64,000 nucleotides of DNA from Annulohypoxylon bovei var. microspora (taxonomy: Eukaryota; Ascomycota; Sordariomycetes; Xylariales; Hypoxylaceae), in assembly GCA_022836615.1 (NCBI GenBank), contig MU405216.1, positions 186,001 to 250,000 of the forward strand, given 5' to 3'. A model generated the notes under the pieces. It did not search any database. It had not been told where the DNA came from and saw nothing but the letters and a program-made list of their open reading frames with translations. How positions within the stretch are numbered: position 1 is the stretch's first letter; each line of letters opens with the position of its first letter. The position numbers were made by a program, and so were the translations under genes. This document shows positions 22,708 through 33,620 of this stretch, in pieces.

Positions 22708-24739
22708 ATGAAGGAGGCACTCTTCTCTATCCTCGACTTCTTGTTGGGGGGATTCTTTGCTTCCACATCGACTGTACCAGGCCAAGATTTGATATTGCAG
22801 ACACCACAAAGACCAATTTCCATACCTTCTCCATCTTCGTTATGTCAAAATACACCAACATCTCGTAATTGCTGGGGCGATTACAGCATCGACACAGACT
22901 ACTATACAACCTTCCCCGATACCGGAAACACAGTAGAAGTATGGCTCTCTGTAGAAGAGACCACTTGCAGCCCAGATGGATACGAGCGCCCTTGCATGAC
23001 ATTCAACGGTACCATTCCGGGACCCCTCATCACTGCTGACTGGGGAGACGATCTCGTCATTCATGTGACAAACAACATGAAGTCCAACGGCACCTCTGTT
23101 CACTGGCATGGCATACGTATGCTTAACAACACCCAAAACGATGGGGTCCCCGGAATATCGCAATGTCCTATCGCGCCAGGAGAAACTTACACGTACAAGT
23201 TCAAAGCTACCCAATACGGCACAAGCTGGTACCACAGTCACTTCTCTCTTCAGTATGCGGAAGGTTTGTGGGGTCCTATGATTTTGAGGGGCCCGGCCAC
23301 AGCAGACTATGACGAGGACCTCGGCACACTTGTCCTTCAAGACTGGTCTCACACTCCTATCTTTGGCGCGTGGGCCAATAAACAGGAATGGGGTATCACG
23401 CACGAACTTGACAGTAAGTTATGTTCTTATAGCACAATGTGTCGCTAGACACGCTGCGAAATCAAATTAGCTAATACCACATGTTGTAGGCATCCTAGTG
23501 AATGGCACTAACACATATGACTGCTCTGGTACTTCGGACCAAAATTGCATCGGGAACGGCAAGAAATTTGAGGCAGTCTTCCAGCAGGGCAAGAAATACC
23601 TGATCAGGGTGTTCAATGTCGCCGTCGACAGTTATTTCCATTTCAACATCGATGGGCACAACTTCACCGTGATTGCCGCTGATTTCGTCCCCGTCGAGCC
23701 ATATGAGACAGACAGTATCATGATCAGCTCCGGTCAGCGGTACGATATCATCGTCGATGCGAATGCTGAGCCGGGTGATTATTGGCTGCGTAGTGGTTGG
23801 GTACCAGCCCATACCTGCCAAGGCGTCGCTAATAGTCATCCTGATGACGGAACGGGAATAATTCGATACGAGCGGAAGTTAATGAGCACAGGAGATCCGA
23901 CTACTACGAGTGCCGTCGAAGCCCCGAAGGCTTGCCTCGACGAGTCCGCCGAGCGCTTAGTTCCATACGTGAAACGCGATGTTGGCACCATTATCGGTAC
24001 CACGGTCGAAGACGTCAGCGTGCGATTTATTCATAGCGGCATGTTTAAGTGGACCATCAACAGCAGTTTCTTGGAGATAGATTGGGCCGAGCCGACGTTG
24101 AAGACAGCTCTGCAAGAGGAGTCGTCAGCTACCTTTCCGTCAGAGTATAATGTCTTGCCCCTAAATGTAAGTTACGTCAATGATATTGCACGAGGCCCCT
24201 CTGGTCACCCATTTTTAGGGATGGATACTAATTTTTTCCAAAGAAAACAGATGATACCGACGACCAATGGGTCGTAATCGTGATTGAGAACGCTGCTGTT
24301 GTTCTGTATGGAGGGTACGTATTCTCAACCATTTTTTTAGTACTGTTATCGGACCTACTAACAGATTGTCGCACACAGAATCGGACACCCCATCCACTTC
24401 CACGGCCATGACTTCTACATCTTGGCGCAAGAGGGGCACCAGTGGGATGGAAAGACCGACTCCTTTCAATTCAAGAACCCGCCAAGGCGTGACACGGCCA
24501 TGTTACCCGCACATGGCTATCTCGCCGTTGCGATTCAGCTGGATAACCCTGGGGCATGGCTTGTCCATTGTCATATCGCATGGCACGTATCCATGGGGTT
24601 GGCGCTGGAGATTCTCGAGAGCGCCGGTTCGATCTCGGTTAGTAATGCCGAAAGGAAAACTATAGACGATACATGCGCGTCATGGTCGACCTGGTGGAAT
24701 GCACCCGCGCCATGGCCGAAGGAGGATTCTGGTGTGTAG
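22708..24739 (+). CDS. Ascomycete laccase-type multicopper oxidase
   Basis: A 604-residue secreted oxidase that would take single electrons from phenolics and reduce O2 to water. The exons are 22708-23413, 23490-24166, 24244-24314 and 24379-24739. The copper ligand motifs are all present: HWHG (132-135), HSH (176-178), HPIHFHGH (488-495) and HCHIAWH (548-554), with Leu559 in the axial position of the type 1 copper. The N-terminus has a hydrophobic signal-like stretch. The C-terminus ends DSGV, matching the DSG(L/V/I) plug of ascomycete laccases that enters the oxygen channel. For intron 2 an AAAG acceptor at 24242-24243 is needed to keep frame (NKTDDTDDQWVV). The gene is divergent from the propeller gene, so oxidative coupling or ring oxidation in the same pathway is plausible; a free-standing lignin or pigment role is the alternative. 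Confidence 0.93.
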
Positions 24740-27700
24740 AGCTTTCTATGTTAGACGCATGTAACTGCCTAGGTAGGTGCCTAGGTAGGTGCACAGATGG
24801 TATTGACTGGATCCATGGATGTAAAAATATTCTGATTACGTTGTAAGAGAAAAGGCAAACATCTATTTTGGTAGGGGAGAGCGGCAACTAGGTGTTTAAA
24901 GAACGCGGTACATGCTTGGAGATTGAATAGCCGTCCGAGAACTAAGGTGGAAACAAATCGTGATTCTACAGTAACGATATAATGTTGTTTTTCTTAGGTT
25001 GTAACTTTGATCTAAATCTAGGGGATTTTCTATTAATCGCGTATATTACATAATCACCCCGCAAAGTCAACAGGCTAGAATTTACGTAATATGCCTGCCC
25101 AATTTATCAAAATCACAATCAACGTCACTTCCATTATATTTAATAACTGTATATAGTAGATAGCAGCTTGTGTGTTACTAGATCAGCTAGCAGAAGTTTG
25201 CTACGAAATGTGCAGAGCCACCACAAAACCCCCTATGTTTGCTGGTGAACACAACCCCACACGTTGGCGCGTCTAGTTGGACATATTGCCATGCCGCGAT
25301 CTTTGAGAAGACAGCTTGATCTGGTTATCATCATCGAACTTTAAGGATCAGTAGTGCTTTTTATCAATAAATGAATATAACACTCTCACATGTTAGCTGA
25401 CCTTAACTTTTGTTATCTCATTTCAAGTTAGAAGGAATTTCTCTTGCATCGTCTTATCTTGCCAACCCGCTGGTGATTTCAATGCATGTCTTGGCAGTAA
25501 GCATCGACACTAGCAAGTGGAAGATATAACAAAAGGCCACAAGAAATTTATTCAGGTGAAGCCTTAGATATGTTATAAGTCTAGTGTTAATTATCCTTGG
25601 ACTGGTATAGAAGAATAACTAAGGGATAAGTTGATCACGGAGAGATGACCTAAAAGTCTTACACATCAAAGTAGAAGCTTGGGGCATCACTAACTCCATG
25701 TTGGCGCACGTGCCAACATTCTACTTTAGGAAGGTGATAAGACAAATAATCCTAGTTCGGATATGGATGGATCTTGATCTTGATTGACTAAAGAGGTACG
25801 AGTACTTGGATAGATTTATTACAAGAAGTAGAGGATCAATATCTTGAATATTTGGATAGTTAAGGGGTCTACTTGTTTTCCATATGAAATATAATCTGTC
25901 TCTATGAATGGATGGAACCTTACATGTACATGCATGCAAACTCACTTCAGCTGGGGCAGTCAGCTTTCAGCGTCACCTCTCTTTGTCCATTGCCAATATT
26001 GGTACCTACCTACCAATTGTTTCACAGAGAGGGAGAATGCAGCTATATGAGCGATAACGAATGCTGCAGTAAACAAACAACACCAATCAGCTTATTCAAG
26101 CTAGAAAGAGCTGGGATTCGTGGGGAGGAACCGGCATCATGTCACCTAATGGCTTTCATTTCCTCTTTAGGAAGATCGCAGTCGGTCTTACCGTGCCCCT
26201 CAACTTTGGGTACTTGAGTGGTATCTTTCAAGTACCTACAGCTGCTACGATATCTTCAAATATTAGACTTCATTCGAAGCTGTAGCCAATGGCGTCTTGT
26301 AAACGGCACCAGCTGTATGGTGCCTCCTTGCATTTGCAGATATAGTATGCACGTTTTAATTGATACTTTATATAAAGAAGCCTTGACGACTTCCTATAAT
26401 GTGAATGGATATATTGGAATCCGCATTATCTGCCCTCCATGTTACCAAGTCTTTTCGTCTTTTTGGCAGTGGTTAAGTTCATTACAACATTGAACGTGTT
26501 GTCTGGAGTTGTTTGAAGGATTGCGAAAAGCGCAGGTACTTTCATAGTTAGTTCTAATAAGGTATGAATCAATACGTGTTCTAGGCCAATTATCCACAGG
26601 GATATGTCGCTAATCTACTATTCATCTGAGGCTCACCTCGCCAGTTCTATCATTGATATTGTGTAGGTAGGATTTTGACGATAATAGCTTGGAATACTAC
26701 TAAAAGCTCACGTCTGCACGTTGAGAAATACATGTGCTGTCTTAGTTTCATACCCGGCCGGCGATATTCGTAATACTTGATGTATACCTACAAACATGTA
26801 CCTCCACAGACGAAGTAACGTCGTGTCGTTTCCATCGATATCTTTGTTGGTGTTCCCGAGTCGGAAGCGCCTATCAGTACGTACCGAAGTAAGAAAAGAT
26901 TGGAGAAAAGAGGCATGGGCTCATCTATGATCCCAGCTTATCCCTGACTTTAGAGTTCCTCGTTATCATATATAGTTCAAGGTTGTAGCAGAGTATCCAA
27001 TTGGAGGGATGAACCTTGCTACTTGGCGGATACTAAGAGAAAAAAGAAGAGAAAAAGATCCTCAGTTCCCCATTCCTTCAGAACGCCGCGTCGCCATCTA
27101 TCTTTGAATGATTCTATTATCTCGTGAGGTCGTCGCGAGCAAGTCTTATGAACAGCACATCATCATACTAGTTTCGTATGAAAGTGCTGCAATTTGTATC
27201 GCTAATACGATGAGCCTCCTACTAGTGACGACCTGGAGGTTATAAATTTTTATCTAAATCTTGTCAGCTTAAGCAATGGTTGTGGCGTTGGGACCCGGCC
27301 GATTGACCACTCACGATCTGTCAAATCCAGATTCTGCGTATCACTACGGATCCGTACCAGGTACATACATATTAGTGGGTGTGTTCAAGGATCGTCTATC
27401 AACGAGTTGCCGTTCGATTAGATAGGCCGTCCTTCCCCTTCTAGAAGGCCTCCATACATATACGTATCTCTAGCGTCGACCGGGTTCATCTAGACCACAC
27501 GATCGCTGCTAATGTACGATTTGCTCTACCGAGGCTGACCTTGGAAAAGTATTAAAATTCCTACACATCCAATCCGGAGAGGTAGATCGATTGCCTACTC
27601 GATGCCCCGGTCCGCGTCTCACTAATAATAAAACCGAGTCGCGATCTTTTCCCTTTTCTCCTCTCGTTTTTTTTTTCTGATTTACTCGCACGTTAAGTTG

Positions 27701-27849
27701 TCGGGAACATAGCGTGGTCTCCCATCCCCACACTAATTGGGACGAGCATTAGTTTCTCCGAGTCGAATCGAAACTAACAAGAAAGAGAGGATTGAAGGAG
27801 AAGAGAAGGAAATTCTTGCCAGAACCCTTCAATCTGCGACTTCGATTCG
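24740..27849. other. Gene desert, 3.1 kb
   Basis: I found no coding sequence with a domain or believable splicing. The stretch is AT-rich. It carries two adjacent CCTAGGTAGGTG units at about 24768-24792, a GGTACCTACCTACC motif at 26001-26014 and an inverted repeat at 25698-25719. The last few hundred bases are the promoter/5' leader of the nucleoside transporter gene, including a C/T-rich tract near 27640-27680. Confidence 0.6.
25698..25719. repeat. 22-bp inverted repeat
   Basis: Eight-base perfect arms (ATGTTGGC / GCCAACAT) flank GCACGT. It is isolated in the gene desert, with no gene start nearby. It could be a binding site or a relic of a mobile element end. Confidence 0.4.
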
Positions 27850-29944
27850 ATGGGGTCTCCCGAGATCATGGGCCTCGCCGGCCATAATGCCTCACCTCAA
27901 GAAGGTGTAGTTCCTAACCCCGATCCCGCTCTTGATTTTTCGAACGAGCACCACCATGCGCATCTGCATCATGGCGGATTGGCCTCAAATCCCGTCAATC
28001 ATCCTGACGAGGTTGTTTACTCGACCGCCTCTCCAGAAAAAAGTCTGGATAAGCCGCAGGACTATTCTACCGCTGAGAAATCCGTAACCGACGAGGAGAG
28101 TGGAAATGTCGGTCATATTGGAGGCGACGAGAGTGAGAAGAGGCCGAATTGGATCGTGTTTTGGTACCGAAAATATAGGGCTTATGTTCATATCTTCATC
28201 TGGCTCGTATTCACCGCGTAAGTCTAGCATGACTCTTGGTGAAATATCATGGTCGCGCATGAAGTCGCAGAACTGACATAGCTTATCCAGATGGTGGATC
28301 TTCGGTCTTGTTCGATACCGAAATGAGAAGAACTGGCTGATCCCGTTCCTGGTGTATCTGGCCATCACACTTCGCATCATCTTCCTCTGGATCCCGGTCA
28401 AATATGTCATGATGCCCGTCAAATTCGTCTGGCGCCATACTGCGTTCAGGGTTTATGAGCTGATCCCGAAGAATCTTCATCGGCCGCTCGCAGCTCTCGT
28501 CACTGTCGCAGTCTTTTTGATTGGTTCTATGGTGCCCGAGGAGTCTGGCGAGAACACTCGCGCCCGCCGCGCGCAGTCCTTGTTCGGACTTGTGGTCATG
28601 ATCTTCGTCTTGACGGTATCCTCGAGAGATTGGAGGAAGATTCCTTGGCATACTGTTATCGGTAAGTGCCTAATCTTCAAAACTCGATTTCACTGCCATG
28701 TCATCCAGCTAACTCGCCTTCTTCTTAAGGTGGAATGTTAACCCAGTTCATTGTCGCCATCTTCGTCTTGCGAACACAGGCTGGTTACGACATTTTCAAC
28801 TTCATTTCTACGTTGGCCCGGGTCCTGCTAGGTTTTGCCGACCAGGGTGTCGTATTTCTAACGGATAGCTCGGTGCCTAACCTAGGCTGGTTCTTTACCG
28901 GTGTCGTACCGCCCATCATCTTCTTCGTGGCCCTCGTGGCCCTCCTATACCACGTCGGTCTTATCCAATGGTTCGTCGGAAAATTCGCCGTCTTTTTCTT
29001 CTGGACTCTCCGCGTTTCGGGTGCCGAGGCTGTGGTTGCTGCTGCGACACCGTTCATCGGACAGGGAGAATCGGCTATGTTGGTGCGTCCTTTTGTGCCG
29101 CATATGACTTTGGCCGAAATCCATCAGGTTATGACGTGCGGTTTTGCTACCATTGCTGGTTCCGTACTCGTGGCTTATATCGGACTCGGCATAAATCCGC
29201 AGGCGCTCGTTTCTTCTTGCATCATGTCAATTCCTGCTTCCTTAGCTGTATCTAAGATGCGGTGGCCGGAGACGGAGGAGACGTTGACTTCTGGCCGAGT
29301 TGTCATTCCAGATGATGAAGAGCATAGAGCGGCAAATGCTTTACACGCGTTCGCCAATGGCGCTTGGCTTGGTTTGAAGATCGCTGGCATGATTGTGTCT
29401 ACTCTTCTTTGCATCATCGCGTTCGTCGGCCTCTGCAATGGCCTTCTTACATGGTGGGGTGGTTACTGGGGTATTGCGAACCCCGACTTAACCATCCAGT
29501 TCATCCTCGGCTACTGCTTCTACGTTGTTTCGTGGCTGCTCGGTGTGCCCAACCAAGATCTGTTGCCTGTCGGAGAGCTCATCGGGCAGAAGATCATCAT
29601 TAACGAGTTCGCCGCGTTTGGTGCCCTTCAGTCCGAAGAACGCTACACATCGATGACTAAGCGGGCCCAACTTATCGCTACCTATGCTTGTTGCGTAAGT
29701 CACAAGACCCCAGATTCCCATATTAATACTGGGCAAAGATTTAACACGTATCTAGGGTTTTGGAAACGTCGGTTCCCTCGGTACTCAAATCGGTGTCTTG
29801 TCGCAGCTCGCCCCTAGTCGTGCCGGTGACGTGTCCAGAGTTGCCGTCTCGGCCTTAATTTCAGGTATCATCTCGACTCTTACATCTGCCAGTGTCGCCG
29901 GTATGTTATATACGGACGCTATAGGGTCTCTCACTACAACGTGA
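27850..29944 (+). CDS. Concentrative nucleoside transporter (CNT/SLC28 family)
   Basis: A 630-residue membrane protein that imports nucleosides by ion symport. The exons are 27850-28217, 28291-28661, 28730-29694 and 29756-29944. The His/acid-rich cytosolic N-terminus (about 115 residues) precedes several hydrophobic segments. Family hallmarks include ATPFIGQGESAMLVRPF (the first hairpin and nucleoside-binding region), MTCGFATIAGSVLVAYIGLG (gate-like region), the segment VGELIGQKIIINEFAAF and the final GFGNVGSLGTQIGVL block. The conserved Gln-Gly-Glu-Ser and Asn-Glu-Phe residues contact nucleoside in characterised CNTs. The C-terminus after SVAGMLYTDAIG is short. The gene is convergent with the Argonaute gene; no functional link is implied. 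Confidence 0.95.
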
Positions 29945-30583
29945 TGATAGAAGATGTTTGATTTGGTGGATACTTCGTAGGTATTCTTTTCTAACAAAAA
30001 AACTAATAAATGTGCATATGAAATAAAAATACCCGAACGTACTCTAAATGAGTAAGCTGACCACACGTGTCTATGTGTTATGTCAAGATTGCGATAGATT
30101 GCGATATTTATTCTAAGCTACCCCTGACTATGTACCTATGTACCTACCTATGGTGGATACTTAGCTACACTGTGAACATTGACAATTTCTACTAATATTT
30201 TTAGTGAGGCGGGCGAACGAAGACACGTTTGCCAGCCTTCGTGTTTCACTCAATGGATATTTTGAGGCCTCACTTAGCCTCACAATCTTTTAATCTAACT
30301 ATCTCCTCACACCTCTAAGTACACCTTTGAGTACTTGGTAAAGAAAGTGTTCATCATTAATCATTATCTAATGAGCGTATTGCTAAAACTAGCTTACAAA
30401 AGGGGGGGGGGATCATCGTGTGTGGGGAATAGAAGCTCCGTAGCTCGTTTCTCGTGTCGTCAATTGCTCTAGGAAAAGATGATGAAGGGAGCTTCAAGGG
30501 CTACTCAGAACCGGTAGGGCATCAAGAGCCCAACTAAAGAGTGGTAGGTAATCTTCAAATGACTGCGCAAACCTCACGAACTT
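29945..30583. other. Intergenic between convergent CNT and Argonaute genes
   Basis: A 3'-to-3' spacer with a run of nine or so Gs near 30403 and GTACCTATGTACCTACC-type repeats at about 30131-30151. No coding signal. Confidence 0.6.
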
Positions 30584-33500
30584 TCAGATATAGAACATGG
30601 TGTTCCTGAGGCGTGGATGGACCTGAAGATCACTCATTCCTGGTGAATCATCCGCGTAACAACGAGCGCGCTGGCAAACGATATCCGCATAGTAGGCCGG
30701 CGTGCAAATGCTGACAGCACCGGTACTACGTCCGAATAAGAAACACAGGCTGTGGGTGAAAGTCTCCAGTTGGTTGGCCGCCTCTCCCTTGAATTTCGCT
30801 CGGAAGATCTCATCGTGAACGACGAAATAGTGGGAAGGGCGTGCAGTTCCCTTGAACGGGCTATGCGGCACTAAGAAGAAATCCCAGTTGAGTGCTTCCG
30901 TCACGCCGCGGTCGACTACTGTTCCTGGCCGTGGGTTGTATTTCTCCCCATCGCGGTCGTAGAACCTCGTGTGATGACGCTTTCCAACAACGATGATGGT
31001 TATCTTCGGCATGCGTCCTTTCTGGTACATGTTTTTGCACGTTTCCTGTAACTGCGGTAGTTCGTGCTTGCGGACGAGATCGTATTGGCCTTCCGAGACA
31101 CCATCGCGATAAATGAGGATATTCTCGGGATAGTTCTTGTTCTTCGAGGCCCATACTTCAATCCGGCTTTTCAGCATTTTACTTAAGTGTTTGACCATCT
31201 CCTCACCCTTTTTCTCTTGGTGCTCCAGGGTTGCAGGCCACTGTCCGAGGTGCTCGTCCACGCTCGCCACCATCCCTGCGATGCTGGGCGCACCTTGATC
31301 CGGCGAGTGTGTAACATCGATGCCGACAACCATCGTCTTGCGCAGCTCGACGATATCTTTCAGACTCTCTGCACTGACAGTTTGGTTGATGTTCCTGAAT
31401 TTCAGATTGAATTTCAGAGCGAGGTTTCCAGCAAGATTCCGGGGGTTTACTTTTGTTAAAGTTGACGCAATAATGCAGACCGTTGCGACCCCATACTTCG
31501 TATCACCAAGCCTCTTAACGCAGTTGTATGTGGTCTTACTTTGGTCAGGTAGGACCACAATCATGCAGTCGATTTTCTCTGTATTCTCTTTGAAGACTTG
31601 CATGAGATCGCGTTCAAGGTCCCTGTTGGGGGTCAAGGTTATGACCGATTGTTGCCTCCCTGTGATATTTACGCCGTGGCTCTTTAGATTTCTGTAACAG
31701 CTTTGAAGCTTCTCCCAGCATTCATCATTGGAATTTTTGCCAATGTGATTTATGTAAAGGATACTACAATTCCTTTCGACATTGTCAAAACTAAGCCTCT
31801 TGCTGTTTAAGTTCCATCTGATTTCATGGTCCGTGCCGCCTTGGCTGTACCTAATCGTAGGTGCAGGGAGAACACGACTTTTGACGGTTACTAATTTAGG
31901 ATCGGGGACCGAAAGTCCGTAAAGGTCCTATGTCCATAGTGAGATAAGTCCTGTCGTAAAATTCCATTTAACTTACCATCATGGGGTTTTCGGCTCTCCA
32001 GAGGCCGACTGCCTTCATGCCATCTGGTATAATATCCTTCATGTCATGCAATGGATTGCGTAAGGCAAATTTGATCATGCAGTCCCTCTGGAAAGTGTCT
32101 ACTTCCGCCTTTGTCCTCTGTCCGGCCACTACTTTGCAGAGCTCTGCCGGAAGATATGTCGGACTACGGCGCGACCCAACATTAACCACTGGCCATGTTT
32201 TCAGGTTCTTTTTGCGTTCTAGGAATATTAGCATATATATAGCACGCATTGTAGGTAACTATAACAAGGGGGGGTGGTATGCTTACCAAGTTTGAAGAAC
32301 TCGGAGACGGTGACATGTTTACGTCGGTCTTCAAGCCAGAACGAGACCTCACTAGGTGGAGCTCCATACTTCTTTACAATTGGTGGGTTTTCAACTTTCT
32401 TGTTGTCATCCGTCGTACCGTCCCTTGTTGAAGCGAGACCGTGGATAGTAAAGACCCGGCTGACAGGAGTCTGGGATTTGTCTTTGCGGTAAGTGTACTC
32501 GATCCGAACTCCTCGAAGAAACTTCGCCAACTTGTCAAGGATGGAGTCATTCCATCTGATATCTTCGCCCGGAGTGAAATATTTCTGAGTGTAATCCTTC
32601 ATGATGGTATAGAGGTTCCTATTCGGGTAAAATATCCCGTAGCTAACATTCACGTTTGCTAGAACTCGAGAAGTCGCGAGTCGGATGCTCGAATAGTAGC
32701 CTTTGATTGCAATCAAGCTAGAGCCAAGATCCCTTGCGGACCTCTCGTCAAGAGGGAAAGATCTCCCGGAACCAACCGTAGCGTGGGAGCTAGATTCTTT
32801 TGAATAATAATTCAGGAAGATATTCAGAGCCTGAATCATATTCTCCCTATCATACTGACCAGTAGGGTTGTTCAAGTAGTTTTGAAGTGCTGAGATGGGC
32901 AATGTCTGCTTCAACTCGACTTTGATTTGATAAGTCTTTGCATTCGCCCGAGGTCGTGCCTCGGTCTCGCTGTAGTAGGGGATCACAAACGTCTTGCCTT
33001 CCTTTTTGATTTTCTTGATGTCTTCGCATGAGACAATAACTTGATTGAAGTCAGTAACTAACGCCTTCTTGTTTGGCTCCTGAATTTCTTCGAGAAGTAG
33101 ACTGATAACGCGAGCAAGTTTCTTCCCTGACGGCTTTTCGGTTTCGTCTATAAAGGATATCGCATAGGTATTGAGTACTACCTGGGGATTCACCTTGAGT
33201 TCGATGTAGTTAGCCCAAATTACGTATTCTTTTCCTTGATTTCCATATCCAGGTCGTCGAGGAATGCCGCTCTTGTCATCACATGGGGCGTTGGGATTTT
33301 TCAGGATGTCATTCTCGTTCTTCGTGACTTCCGTGTAGGGGGATTCGGGAAGATTTCTACGTGGTTTCGTGTAAGTAATAGCTAGGAACGAGGCAAGCCA
33401 TGCATATAACAGCCATAAATTTGACTTACCCGTAAATTCCCGGTTGAGAGGAGTCGTTACCACCATAGAAGCTCTTCCCGGAATCTGTATTGTATCCTCG

Positions 33501-33620
33501 ACCTCTGCCACGACCTTGGCCTCGAGATTGACCTTGGCCTCGAGATTGGCCTCGGCCTTGACTCTGGCCTTGGCCACGACCACGGCCGAAACCTTGGTGC
33601 TGACCTCGGTTACGATCCAT
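30584..33620 (-). CDS. Argonaute, QDE-2-like RNA-silencing effector
   Basis: A 948-residue small-RNA-guided effector. The exons are 33620-33430, 33356-32287, 32218-31977 and 31927-30584, joined by four-for-four conserved reading. The N-terminus has a Gly/Arg/Gln-rich repeat (GRGQ/SRGQ units, residues 8-40), a potential methylation and RNA-contact region. The N domain, a PAZ region (around IFYPNRNLYTIMKDY to EFFKL) and the L2 block PVVNVGSRRSPTYLPAELC follow. The PIWI domain has VVGIDVTHSPD (Asp about 705), a Glu-rich finger in HQEKKGEEMV (about 743), IYRDGVSEGQ (Asp about 776) and PAYYADIVCQRARCY (Asp about 916). This gives a DEDD set where animal AGO2 has DEDH. I used the ATG at 33620 because the upstream frame has no ATG. 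It should act in quelling-type silencing; meiotic silencing (Sms-2 type) is the alternative. Confidence 0.95.

Noticed and set aside
24251..24260. CAG acceptor for laccase intron 2
   Set aside because: It gives an immediate stop; the AAAG acceptor just upstream keeps frame with a good pyrimidine tract.
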